DNA of 64,000 bases from an uncultured Alphaproteobacteria bacterium (GCA_934254585.1 CAKQLF010000001.1:124001-188000); one strand, 5' to 3'. Positions 25,377 to 32,974 are shown, counted from the stretch's first letter. Numbers and translations are program-made. The notes: a model not told the origin generated them from the sequence alone.

Positions 25377-25916
25377 ATGACAAATTTTGAAACATTATAT
25401 AACGACGTCATAAAGAAATCTCTTGTGGAAAAATTCGGTTACAAGAACCCACACGAGATTCCGAAGCTGACAAAAATCGTTTTGAATATGGGTATCGGCG
25501 ATGCCGTTACCGATAAGAAAAAAGTAACGACTGCTATGGAAGAATTGGCTTTGATTTCCGGTCAACAACCGGTTATGACAAAAGCCCGCAAATCAATTGC
25601 TACCTTCAAATTGCGTGAAGGTATGCCGATTGGCTGCAAAGTAACTTTGCGTTCTGACAGAATGTACGAATTCTTGGAAAGACTTGTTAATATGGCTTTG
25701 CCGCGTATTAGGGACTTCCACGGAATTAACGGCAAAAACTTTGATGGCAAAGGTAACTTCGCTTTCGGTATTAAAGAACAGATAATCTTCCCTGAAATCA
25801 ACTATGAAAAAGTTGATGAAGTTAGAGGATTAGATGTTGTTATTTGTACAACAGCTAAGACAGATGAAGAAGCTAAATTCTTGCTGACTTCATTCAACCT
25901 GCCTTACAAGAAATAA
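25377..25916 (+). CDS. rplE: 50S ribosomal protein L5
   Basis: 179 residues, the usual length. IPKLTKIVLNMGIGDAV, GQQPVMTKARKSIATFKLRE and LPRIRDFHGINGKNFDGKGN identify L5, which binds 5S rRNA and contacts the P-site tRNA. AGGGGAAAA precedes the ATG. Confidence 0.97.
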   Translation: MTNFETLYNDVIKKSLVEKFGYKNPHEIPKLTKIVLNMGIGDAVTDKKKVTTAMEELALISGQQPVMTKARKSIATFKLREGMPIGCKVTLRSDRMYEFLERLVNMALPRIRDFHGINGKNFDGKGNFAFGIKEQIIFPEINYEKVDEVRGLDVVICTTAKTDEEAKFLLTSFNLPYKK

Positions 25917-25930
25917 GCGGAGATTTTACT

Positions 25931-26236
25931 ATGTCAAAAACAAGTTCAGTTTACAGAAACTTGAAAAGAGTAAAGATGGCAGAGAAGTATGCTAATCGCC
26001 GTCAAAAACAAAAAGCAATTGCAATGGATAAGAGTGTTTCTCCGGAAGAGAGAATGCAGGCTCAATTTGCTTTGCAAAAGTTTCCTAAAAATTCTGCAAG
26101 ATGCCGTATTAGAAATCGTTGCAAAATTACAGGACGTTCACGTAGTTATTACAGAAAATTTGGCCTGAGCCGTGTTGAATTGAGAGATTTGGCAAGCTTT
26201 GGTAAAATTCCTGGTTTAGTAAAATCAAGCTGGTAA
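25931..26236 (+). CDS. rpsN: 30S ribosomal protein S14 (long, zinc-free type)
   Basis: 101 residues, the C-minus class. PKNSARCRIRNRCKITGRSR and SYYRKFGLSRVELRDLASFG are conserved; the CxxC pairs of the short zinc-binding type are absent. GGAGATTTT precedes the ATG. Confidence 0.96.
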   Translation: MSKTSSVYRNLKRVKMAEKYANRRQKQKAIAMDKSVSPEERMQAQFALQKFPKNSARCRIRNRCKITGRSRSYYRKFGLSRVELRDLASFGKIPGLVKSSW

Positions 26237-26253
26237 GAAGGGAGAATGATATC

Positions 26254-26652
26254 ATGTCTATGAGTGATCCTTTGGGCGATATGCTCGCACGCATTAAAAA
26301 CGCACAAAGAGCTAAGAAGAGTGATGTTGTATCACCTGCTTCTCGCTTGCGTGAAAATGTGTTAGAAGTTTTGAAAAGAGAAGGCTACATTGCCGGTTAT
26401 GAAAAGACCAATGTACGCCCTGGTATTGATGAACTTCGTATTCAATTAAAGTACTACGAAGGTAGTGCAGTTATTACTGAAATTTACCGTGTATCTACAC
26501 CGGGTCGTCGCGTTTATTCAAGCGTTAAGGACCTGCCTAGAGTTTACAACGGCCTTGGTATTTCCATCATCTCTACCCCGATGGGTGTTATGAGTGATAA
26601 CGAAGCTCGCAAGGCAAACGTTGGCGGTGAAGTTTTGTGCCAAGTATTCTAA
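26254..26652 (+). CDS. rpsH: 30S ribosomal protein S8
   Basis: 132 residues. MSDPLGDMLARIKNAQRAKK and the C-terminal GLGISIISTPMGVMSDNEAR define S8, an RNA-binding assembly protein that represses spc operons in E. coli. GAAGGGAGAATG supplies the ribosome site. Confidence 0.97.
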   Translation: MSMSDPLGDMLARIKNAQRAKKSDVVSPASRLRENVLEVLKREGYIAGYEKTNVRPGIDELRIQLKYYEGSAVITEIYRVSTPGRRVYSSVKDLPRVYNGLGISIISTPMGVMSDNEARKANVGGEVLCQVF

Positions 26653-26664
26653 GGAGAAAATGGA

Positions 26665-27201
26665 ATGTCAAGAGTTGGTAAATATCCTGTTGTTGTTCCT
26701 GCTGGCGTAGAATTAACCATCAATAACAACGTTGTAACTGCAAAAGGTAAATTAGGCGAACTTCATTTTGCCTTTGACGACAGCCATATTTCAGCTAAGC
26801 TGGAAGACGGTAAAGTTGTTGTCACACCACATTCTTTGAGCTTAACCGCCAGAGCATTGTGGGGTACAACCCGCGCTCAAATCCAATCTATTGTAAAAGG
26901 TGTGAGCGAAGGTTTTACTAAAGATATGGAACTTGTCGGCGTGGGCTATAAAGCCCGTGTTGAAGGCAAAAACTTAGTTTTGTCTTTAGGCTTTTCGCAT
27001 GATGTGGTTTTCCCTGCACCGGAAGGTGTAAAAATCACTTGCGAGTCTCCGACACAAATTAAAATCTTTGGTGCTGACAAACAGTTGGTTGGCCAAGTTG
27101 CCGCTGAATTGCGCAAATACAGAAAACCTGAACCTTATAAAGGAAAAGGCGTGAAGTATGCAGGCGAAGCTGTTCGTCGTAAAGAAGGTAAGAAGAAATA
27201 A
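26665..27201 (+). CDS. rplF: 50S ribosomal protein L6
   Basis: 178 residues. MSRVGKYPVVVPAGVELTI, then MELVGVGYKARVEGKNLVLS and the terminal RKPEPYKGKGVKYAGEAVRR are classic L6. Near the factor-binding site of the large subunit. AAGGAGAAAATG ribosome site. Confidence 0.97.
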   Translation: MSRVGKYPVVVPAGVELTINNNVVTAKGKLGELHFAFDDSHISAKLEDGKVVVTPHSLSLTARALWGTTRAQIQSIVKGVSEGFTKDMELVGVGYKARVEGKNLVLSLGFSHDVVFPAPEGVKITCESPTQIKIFGADKQLVGQVAAELRKYRKPEPYKGKGVKYAGEAVRRKEGKKK

Positions 27202-27212
27202 GGAATAATTCG

Positions 27213-27575
27213 ATGAATACACCAAGAAATTTGTTTGAGAGAAGAAAGGCTCGTGTTAGAACTGCTATCAAAGCAGCTGCAAACGGCAAATTAAGATTGT
27301 CTGTTTTCCGCAGCGGCAAGCATATCTATGCACAAATCATTGACGATGTAAAAGGCTCTACAGTTGCTTCTGCTTCTACTTTGGATAAAGAAGTTAGAGC
27401 TAACATCAAAAAATCTTCTACGGTTGAAGCTGCAGGCTTCATTGGTAAATTAATTGCTGAAAGAGCAACAAAATCAGGTATTTCTGAAGTGGTTTTTGAC
27501 CGCGGCGGTTATATCTATCACGGTCGTGTAAAAGCTTTGGCCGATGCTGCTCGCGAAGCTGGTCTGAAATTCTAG
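27213..27575 (+). CDS. rplR: 50S ribosomal protein L18
   Basis: 120 residues. LFERRKARVRTAIKAAANG, RLSVFRSGKHIYAQIIDD and the FDRGGYIYHGRVKALADAAR end identify L18, a 5S rRNA binder. AAGGAATAATTCG precedes the ATG. Confidence 0.96.
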   Translation: MNTPRNLFERRKARVRTAIKAAANGKLRLSVFRSGKHIYAQIIDDVKGSTVASASTLDKEVRANIKKSSTVEAAGFIGKLIAERATKSGISEVVFDRGGYIYHGRVKALADAAREAGLKF

Positions 27576-27584
27576 GAGAGAAAG

Positions 27585-28151
27585 ATGGTACAATCTACAG
27601 ATCGTCATAATTCTAAAAAAGAAGTAAAAGATGAATTGGTTGAAAAACTGGTTCATGTAAACCGTGTTGCTAAAACAGTTAAAGGCGGCCGCACAATGTC
27701 ATTTGCTGCAGTTGTCGTTGTTGGTGACCAAAAAGGCCGTATCGGATTTGGTTCCGGTAAAGCTGCTGAGGTTCCTGAAGCAATTGTTAAAGCAACTAAT
27801 GAAGCCAAAAAGAATATGATTCGCATTCCGCTTCGTGAAGGCAGAACTTTGCACCACGACGTGGCTGGCCGCTTTGGTGCCGGAAAAGTTGTTTTGAGAA
27901 CAGCTCCTGCCGGTACCGGTGTGATTGCCGGTGGTCCTATGCGTGCAGTGTTTGAAGTTTTGGGCGTACAAGACGTTGTTGCTAAATCATTGGGTTCTAA
28001 CAACCCTTACAATATGATTAAAGCTACATTTGCTGCTTTGCAAGCAATCAACTCTCCGAGAATGGTTGCTACAAAACGCGGCAAAAAAGTTGGCGATATC
28101 GTTAGCCGCCGTGAAAACACCGCTGGTAAAGAAGTTAAAGAGGAGGCATAA
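27585..28151 (+). CDS. rpsE: 30S ribosomal protein S5
   Basis: 188 residues. VNRVAKTVKGGRTMSFAAVV, then GDQKGRIGFGSGKAAEVPEA and GGPMRAVFEVLGVQDVVAKS are the S5 blocks. S5 controls decoding fidelity and the mRNA entry. TAGGAGAGAAAG ribosome site. Confidence 0.97.
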   Translation: MVQSTDRHNSKKEVKDELVEKLVHVNRVAKTVKGGRTMSFAAVVVVGDQKGRIGFGSGKAAEVPEAIVKATNEAKKNMIRIPLREGRTLHHDVAGRFGAGKVVLRTAPAGTGVIAGGPMRAVFEVLGVQDVVAKSLGSNNPYNMIKATFAALQAINSPRMVATKRGKKVGDIVSRRENTAGKEVKEEA

Positions 28152-28154
28152 TCT

Positions 28155-28340
28155 ATGGCTACTAAAAAAACTATCAAAGTTACCAGAACAGGTAGCACAA
28201 TCGGCCGCCCTGCTATTCAAGAAACTCACTTGAAAAGCTTGGGATTGACCAAAACCGGCCGCATAGTTGAAGTTGAAGATACTCCGGCTATCCGCGGTCT
28301 TATTAAAAAAGTGGCTCACTTGGTAAAAGTAGAAGAATAG
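28155..28340 (+). CDS. rpmD: 50S ribosomal protein L30
   Basis: 61 residues. IKVTRTGSTIGRPAIQETHL and LKSLGLTKTGRIVEVEDTPA with RGLIKKVAHLV match L30. AGAGGAGG-like site (AAAGAGGAGGC) lies in the end of rpsE. A hairpin follows before rplO. Confidence 0.95.
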   Translation: MATKKTIKVTRTGSTIGRPAIQETHLKSLGLTKTGRIVEVEDTPAIRGLIKKVAHLVKVEE

Positions 28341-28348
28341 TGAGAGTG

Positions 28349-28373
28349 CTGGAAGAGTAATTTTACTCTTCCG
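28349..28373 (+). other. Stable hairpin between rpmD and rplO
   Basis: CTGGAAGAGTAA at 28349-28360 pairs with TTACTCTTCCGG at 28363-28374 (one wobble end), a long AT/GC stem with a tiny loop and no following T run. It may be an mRNA processing or stabilising element rather than a terminator; the next 54 bases hold only the rplO ribosome site. Confidence 0.5.
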
Positions 28374-28428
28374 GCAAACTCCGAAATTTGTTCTGTTTGA
28401 ACTAGGTATTAACTATAAGGTAAAAAAA

Positions 28429-28890
28429 ATGAAACTGAATGAATTAAAAGATAACGAAGGTGCGACAAAAAATCGTAAACGCGTTGGTCGTGGTATCGGT
28501 TCCGGTAAAGGCAAAACCTGCGGTTTAGGCCACAAAGGTCAAAAAGCTCGTTCCGGCGGTGCTAAATGTGGTTTTGAAGGCGGTCAAATGCCTTTATACC
28601 GTCAGTTGCCTAAGCACGGCTTTAAGAATCCGTTTGCAAAGACTTTTGCCGTTGTAAATTTGGATACTATTCAAAAAGCTATTGATGCCGGCAAACTTGA
28701 CGCTAAAAACATTAACGTTGAATCTTTGTTGAACTCTAATGTTGTTTCTAAGCAATTGGACGGCATTCGCTTGCTTGCTCGCGGTGCGGTTACAAGCAGC
28801 ATCAACATTACTGTTGACTCTGCTTCTAAATCAGCTGTTGAAGCTGTTGAAAAAGCAGGCGGCAAAGTTAGTTTTGTTGCAGCAAAATAA
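28429..28890 (+). CDS. rplO: 50S ribosomal protein L15
   Basis: 153 residues. MKLNELKDNEGATKNRKRVG, GRGIGSGKGKTCGLGHKGQK and GFEGGQMPLYRQLPKHGFKN are the L15 hallmark. AAGGTAAAAAAA precedes the ATG. A strong terminator follows, so expression of secY must rely partly on its own promoter. Confidence 0.97.
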   Translation: MKLNELKDNEGATKNRKRVGRGIGSGKGKTCGLGHKGQKARSGGAKCGFEGGQMPLYRQLPKHGFKNPFAKTFAVVNLDTIQKAIDAGKLDAKNINVESLLNSNVVSKQLDGIRLLARGAVTSSINITVDSASKSAVEAVEKAGGKVSFVAAK

Positions 28891-28915
28891 TCAGAGTTAT
28901 TTGCTGAAATCATTA

Positions 28916-28948
28916 AAAATCCCCGTTCAGATGAATGGGGATTTTCTA
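28916..28948 (+). terminator. Intrinsic terminator after rplO
   Basis: AAAATCCCC at 28916-28924 pairs with GGGGATTTT at 28937-28945, with GTTC/GAAT extending the stem inward, followed by CTATTTT. It ends the spc transcript before secY, unlike the E. coli arrangement. Confidence 0.85.
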
Positions 28949-28982
28949 TTTTCTTATACTAATTTAGTTATTAAGTTTTCAC

Positions 28983-29128
28983 TATAATGTAAAATTTACA
29001 AAGAAAGCTTATGTTATCCAATTCTTTTGTATCGAAACAACTAAAAATATCTAGCGAATCGGGAAAAAATAGAGAAAAATTGAGGATAAAGATAAATTAG
29101 TTGCAAAAAAAATATTTTTGTGTAATAG
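28983..29128 (+). promoter_or_regulatory. Probable secY promoter region
   Basis: In the 301-base gap between rplO and secY two promoter candidates follow the terminator. One is a consensus -10 TATAAT at 28983-28988 with a poor -35. The other is TTGCAA at 29101-29106, a 16-base spacer, and TAATAG at 29123-29128. Either would make secY-adk independent of the ribosomal genes. The remaining sequence is AT-rich leader with no ORF. Confidence 0.45.
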
Positions 29129-29191
29129 ATTATAGCCAAATGGGTTTTTTATAGCCCTGTGTTTTGTTTTTAAAATTTTAAGGATGAAAAA

Positions 29192-30541
29192 ATGGTATCA
29201 TTAGCAGAAAAAATGGCGGCAAATATTGATATGTCTGCCTTTAGCAAAGCTGACGAACTGAAGAAAAGACTTTGGTTTACAGTTTGGGCTTTGATTATTT
29301 TCCGTTTGGGCACATATATTCCGCTTCCAGGAATTAACCCAACAGTGTTGGCTGAAATGTTCAGCCGTAATCAGGGCGGTATTTTGGGTATGTTTAATAT
29401 GTTTTCCGGCGGTGCGTTGGAGCGTATGACAATTTTTGCTCTCAATATTATGCCATACATTTCTGCGTCAATCATTGTTCAGTTGGGACAATCGGTTATT
29501 CCGTCTTTGATGGCTCTTAAAAAAGAAGGCGAAGCCGGTCATCGTAAAATTACCCACTATACAAAGTGCTTGACCGTGTTGATTACCATTATTCAAGGTT
29601 ATGGTATTGCTGTTGGTTTGGAAAGCGTTTCCGGTGCTAATGGCTCGTCAGCAGTGATGATTGACAGCTTTGCTTTTAGATTCTCGACAATTGTTTCTTT
29701 GGTCGGCGGTACAATGTTTATTGTGTGGTTGGGTGACCAAATTACTCAACGCGGCGTGGGCAATGGCTCTTCATTAATCATTACTGTCGGTATTGTGGCC
29801 AATATTCCTAACGCTTTGGCGCAGACTTTTGAATTGGGTCGTGCCGGACAAATGTCGGTTATGACAATTTTGATGCTGTTGGCAATGGCTTTGGCTTTGA
29901 TTTATGTGATTGTTTTTGTGGAAAGAGCGCAAAGAAAAATCATTATCCAATATCCAAAGCGTCAGATGGGTATGCGTATGATGGCGGCCGAAAGTTCTCA
30001 CTTGCCGCTGAAAATCAATCCAACCGGTGTTATTCCGCCAATTTTCGCCAGTTCTTTGCTGTTGTTGCCTATCACAATAGCTAATTTGTCGGCCGAAAAA
30101 GGTCCGTCTTGGGTACAGAGTTTGAGCCAGATGTTGGGACACGGTCAGCCTGTGTATTTGGGTTTGTATGCGTTCTTAATTCTGTTTTTCACATTTTTCT
30201 ATACTTCAGTAGTATTTAATCCGCAAGAAACAGCAGATAATTTAAAAAAACACGGCGGCTTTATTGCCGGTATTCGCCCGGGTAAAAATACGGCGGAATA
30301 TCTTGATTATGTGATTACACGCTTGACGGTTATTGCCTCAATTTATTTGGTTTGTCTGTGTATTTTGCCGGAATTGCTGATTAGTAAAGTAGGCGTGCCG
30401 TTTGTTTTGGGTGGTACGACACTGCTTATCGTGGTTCAGGTTACAATGGACTTTGTCGGTCAGGTTCAGTCACATTTGATTGCTTATCAATATGAGGGAC
30501 TTTTGAAAAAAGCCGCATTAATAAAAAGGAAAGGGCGTTAA
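29192..30541 (+). CDS. secY: Protein translocase subunit SecY
   Basis: 449 residues, ten membrane helices. ELKKRLWFTVWALIIFRLGT, YIPLPGIN, NIMPYISASIIVQL (plug-proximal helix), GIRPGKNTAEYLDYVITRLT (cytoplasmic loop that binds SecA/ribosome) and VQSHLIAYQYEGLLKKAAL are all present. It forms the Sec channel with SecE and SecG for export of the porin, lipoproteins and pilins found here. The TAA stop shares its A with the adk ATG. Confidence 0.97.
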   Translation: MVSLAEKMAANIDMSAFSKADELKKRLWFTVWALIIFRLGTYIPLPGINPTVLAEMFSRNQGGILGMFNMFSGGALERMTIFALNIMPYISASIIVQLGQSVIPSLMALKKEGEAGHRKITHYTKCLTVLITIIQGYGIAVGLESVSGANGSSAVMIDSFAFRFSTIVSLVGGTMFIVWLGDQITQRGVGNGSSLIITVGIVANIPNALAQTFELGRAGQMSVMTILMLLAMALALIYVIVFVERAQRKIIIQYPKRQMGMRMMAAESSHLPLKINPTGVIPPIFASSLLLLPITIANLSAEKGPSWVQSLSQMLGHGQPVYLGLYAFLILFFTFFYTSVVFNPQETADNLKKHGGFIAGIRPGKNTAEYLDYVITRLTVIASIYLVCLCILPELLISKVGVPFVLGGTTLLIVVQVTMDFVGQVQSHLIAYQYEGLLKKAALIKRKGR

Positions 30542-31209
30542 TGTCTGAAACAAAAAAAGGACTTTATGTCGTATTTACCGGTGCCCCCGGGTGTGGTAAA
30601 GGAACACAAGCTCGAATTTTGAAAGAAAAAACGCACATCTGCCACTTGTCGACAGGTGAAATGTTAAGGGAGTATGCCGAACAGGATACTCCCTTAGGGC
30701 GTGATTTAAAAGCTTTGTTGGATAAAGGCGAGTTTGCCACCGACGAAATGATTATTGAAATGGTGCGCAACCGTATTGGTCAGCCTGATTGTGAACGCGG
30801 TTTTATTTTAGACGGTTTTCCTCGTACTTTGCCGCAAGCCGAAGTGTTGGAAAGCCTGCTTGCGGAAAAAGGCATTAAACTAACTTGTGTTTTGGAAATT
30901 CAAGTGCCTGATGAAATCATTATGGAGCGTATTTTAGGCCGCTATTCTTGCTTGAAATGCGGTGCCGGTTATCACGACAAATTTCAAAAACCTAAGGTTT
31001 ATGGTGTATGCGATGTCTGTGGTGGAACAGAATTCGGCCGGCGCAAGGACGATAACCGCGCAACCGTGCAGAATCGTTTAGTTAACTATCGTCTATTGAC
31101 CTATCCGACAATTCCGTTTTTTGAAAAGCGTGGCTTGTTGCGTACGGTTGACGGTACCGGAACGATAGAAGCGGTTAGTAATAAGATTGATGAAATCCTC
31201 GGGATATAG
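30541..31209 (+). CDS. adk: Adenylate kinase with zinc-binding LID
   Basis: 222 residues. P-loop GAPGCGKGTQA, LSTGEMLRE, ILDGFPRTLPQAE and the LID lobe containing CLKCGAGYH and CDVCGG, four cysteines that bind zinc as in many Alphaproteobacteria. Interconverts ATP, AMP and ADP. Overlaps the secY stop by one base, so coupled. Its usual downstream neighbour rpsM is displaced by 1.4 kb of repeats and a pilin cassette. Confidence 0.96.
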   Translation: MSETKKGLYVVFTGAPGCGKGTQARILKEKTHICHLSTGEMLREYAEQDTPLGRDLKALLDKGEFATDEMIIEMVRNRIGQPDCERGFILDGFPRTLPQAEVLESLLAEKGIKLTCVLEIQVPDEIIMERILGRYSCLKCGAGYHDKFQKPKVYGVCDVCGGTEFGRRKDDNRATVQNRLVNYRLLTYPTIPFFEKRGLLRTVDGTGTIEAVSNKIDEILGI

Positions 31210-31211
31210 GG

Positions 31212-31313
31212 AAACTCGTCTAATGGCTTTCTGCTGGTAAGATTTTTTCTTATGTACTAATTTGTACACTGCGAAAAAATCTTACTTCGCATTAAGCTCA
31301 TTATCCGAGTTTC
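31212..31313. repeat. GTAC-core nested palindrome, copy A
   Basis: AAACTCG at the left pairs with CGAGTTT at the right; inside, GTAAGATTTTTTC pairs with GAAAAAATCTTAC around a loop holding TATGTACTAATTTGTACACTG. Two GTAC tetranucleotides mark the loop. The same architecture recurs at 34464-34568 with compensatory stem changes. Located immediately after adk. Confidence 0.8.
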
Positions 31314-31336
31314 TGCGAGTTTTGTGTGTTTTGCGC

Positions 31337-31402
31337 TCGTGTACCACTTTGTACACTGCGAAAAAATCTTACTTCGCATTAAGCTCATTATCCGAGTTTC
31401 CA
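31337..31402. repeat. GTAC-core element, copy B (right half of copy A)
   Basis: CTCGTGTACCACTTTGTACAC is followed by about 50 bases identical to the right half of copy A, from GCGAAAAAATCTTACTTCGC to ATTATCCGAGTTTC. Without its left arm it cannot form the long stem alone. It could pair instead with the left arm of copy A. The stretch 31403-31461 between it and the pilin promoter holds nothing I recognise beyond similarity to 35825-35890. Confidence 0.75.
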
Positions 31403-31461
31403 AGAGTTTATGTGGTTGTCGGAATAGAGCAGTCGGTATTTTGCGTGCTAAAATTTTCTTC

Positions 31462-31490
31462 TTTACATTTATAGTTTGTTTTATTAAATT
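31462..31490 (+). promoter_or_regulatory. Promoter of pilin cassette 1
   Basis: TTTACA at 31462-31467, 17-base spacer, TAAATT at 31485-31490. The same promoter is conserved base for base in cassette 2 at 35892-35920. Transcription would begin near 31497, just upstream of the structured leader. Confidence 0.6.
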
Positions 31491-31516
31491 GAATTGAAAG
31501 CGTTATGGTGCTTTTA

Positions 31517-31691
31517 GGGCGTGAGAACCCTTTATACACATAGTCGTTATAGCATAGCGACTAAAATATTATATGCCGATTTCCGTTGGACGGATGTCGG
31601 CTAAATAAGGCTATGAGCTGAATAAGCCGAGCCGTTTATGTGTATACGGTTTCTCAACATCCGCCCGCTTTTTTATAGCGGGTTTTGTTTT
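31517..31691 (+). promoter_or_regulatory. Structured RNA leader with terminator, copy 1 (riboswitch- or attenuator-like)
   Basis: A 175-nt element in the 5' UTR of pilin 1. Closing stem: GGGCG 31517-31521 with CGCCC 31662-31666; GAGAACC with GGTTTCTC (one bulge); TATACACATA 31533-31542 with TATGTGTATA 31637-31646. Inside are three hairpins: AGTCG/CGACT, GCCGA/TCGGC enclosing TCCG/CGGA, and GGCT/AGCC. CCCGCT 31664-31669 pairs with AGCGGG 31677-31682 followed by TTTTGTTTT, an intrinsic terminator whose 5' arm overlaps the closing stem. The two structures exclude each other, the logic of transcriptional riboswitches. It matches no riboswitch class I know. Base changes in copy 3 preserve the stems. 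Confidence 0.75.
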
Positions 31692-31723
31692 ATGTATAGC
31701 AAAATTAAACGGAGTTAAGAAAT

Positions 31724-32392
31724 ATGTATAAAAGTTTTGATAAAGGCCGCTCTATGATTGAGATGCTTGGAGTTTTGGCGATTATCGGTGTTCTTTCTGT
31801 CGGCGGAATCGCCGGATATTCAAAAGCGATGGAACAGTTTAAAATGAATAAAGCTATAAACCAATATAATATGCTGATTTTTGGAATGTTGGAGCATTTA
31901 GACGGCATTAAAAAAGAAAATAAAGGCGAATTTGTCGGATTATTGGGCTTGGCAAAAGATTTAAATTTGATTCCGGCAAGTTGGCAGGCTGATGAGCGCA
32001 GTGAATATATGTCCGGTTTTGGAAATAAATTAACTGACGATCTTGGTAATACCATTCAGTTGTTTTTCGTTCCCAATGGTCATGCCGGTGCTTCTGCTCG
32101 TATGGTTTTTAGCTTATTTATGGGTGGTTTATCCGACAATGAGAATGGAGGTCAATATAGTGCCGGATTTTCTAAATCTTTTTGCATATCGGTTCTAAAT
32201 AATGTGGTTCAACCTCTTCATTCCAATTTGTTATGGGCTAATATTCAAAATCATACCACTTTACATGGTGATACATATTGTCCTAAAAATGGTAATCGCA
32301 AATGCTTAAATAATCTTACGATGGATGATATAAATTCAATGTGCAGCTATTGTACCAGGGATAACTTATGTCTGCTATATCTAAATTTTTAG
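31724..32392 (+). CDS. Type IV pilin-like protein, cassette 1
   Basis: 222 residues. The N-terminus MYKSFDKG/RSMIEML carries a prepilin peptidase site: Gly at -1 and Glu at +5, but Arg at +1 in place of the usual Phe or Met. A hydrophobic helix GVLAIIGVLSVGGIAGYSKA follows. The first 36 codons are almost identical to cassette 2; the rest is unique, with a C-terminal Cys cluster (DTYCPKNGNRKCLNN, MCSYCTRDNLC). Such proteins are exported by Sec, cleaved and N-methylated by PilD and polymerised by a type IV pilus or type II secretion apparatus, none of which is in this window. Inserted between adk and rpsM. Confidence 0.82.
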   Translation: MYKSFDKGRSMIEMLGVLAIIGVLSVGGIAGYSKAMEQFKMNKAINQYNMLIFGMLEHLDGIKKENKGEFVGLLGLAKDLNLIPASWQADERSEYMSGFGNKLTDDLGNTIQLFFVPNGHAGASARMVFSLFMGGLSDNENGGQYSAGFSKSFCISVLNNVVQPLHSNLLWANIQNHTTLHGDTYCPKNGNRKCLNNLTMDDINSMCSYCTRDNLCLLYLNF

Positions 32393-32489
32393 CATATTTT
32401 CCTGTTTAGAAGTCTGAATGTTTGATATATGAATTAAGCACTATGTTTGATTTTTTGTAAAAAAAATTGATTTGTATGCATAAAAGGGG

Positions 32490-32518
32490 TTGACTCTGAT
32501 AAATATCACGCCTATAAT
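32490..32518 (+). promoter_or_regulatory. Strong promoter of rpsM-rpsK-rpoA
   Basis: TTGACT at 32490-32495, 17-base spacer, consensus TATAAT at 32513-32518, about 72 bases upstream of rpsM. Nearly ideal sigma70 promoter. It allows the alpha operon to be expressed independently of the upstream genes from which the pilin cassette has separated it. Confidence 0.85.
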
Positions 32519-32590
32519 CCGCTTAATTTTGAAAAGTGGTGATCAACTTTTTGAATGTATTAATTAATTGAAAGTAAATGGAGATTAAAT

Positions 32591-32959
32591 TTGGCTCGTA
32601 TAGCTGGTGTAAACATTCCAAGTGCCAAGAGAATTGAAGTCGCACTGACTTATATCTTTGGTATTGGTAGAAAATCTGCTCAAGATATTTGCGCAAAGTC
32701 AGGGATTGATATGAATCGTCGTGTTAGTCAGCTCTCTGATGAAGAAATTATGAAAATCCGCGAAGTAATTGATGGCGGTTACCTTGTAGAGGGCGAACTT
32801 CGCCGTGAAGTTGGTACCAACATTAAGAGATTGATGGACTTAGGTTGCTATCGTGGTTTGAGACATCGTAAAGGTCTGCCTGTTCGCGGTCAGAGCACAA
32901 AACAAAATGCTCGTACCCGTAAAGGTAAACGTAAAACCGTTGCGAACAAGAAGAAATAA
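32591..32959 (+). CDS. rpsM: 30S ribosomal protein S13 (TTG start)
   Basis: 122 residues. ARIAGVNIPSAKRIEVALTY, GIGRKSAQDIC and RHRKGLPVRGQSTKQNARTR are S13. The initiation codon is TTG at 32591, since alignment with the universal MARIAGVNIP start leaves no alternative and no ATG lies nearby; AATGGAGATT is the ribosome site. A TTG start for a core ribosomal protein is uncommon. First gene after the pilin insertion. Confidence 0.95.
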   Translation: MARIAGVNIPSAKRIEVALTYIFGIGRKSAQDICAKSGIDMNRRVSQLSDEEIMKIREVIDGGYLVEGELRREVGTNIKRLMDLGCYRGLRHRKGLPVRGQSTKQNARTRKGKRKTVANKKK

Positions 32960-32974
32960 GTGAGGTAAGTGCAA

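Noticed and set aside
31212..31402. CRISPR-like repeats
   Set aside because: Only one and a half copies, with internal palindromes and no regular spacers; no cas genes in the window.
31517..31691. Integron attC site or group II intron fragment
   Set aside because: No core GTTRRRY site, no integrase or intron-encoded protein; the T-run terminator and promoter position fit a 5' UTR element.
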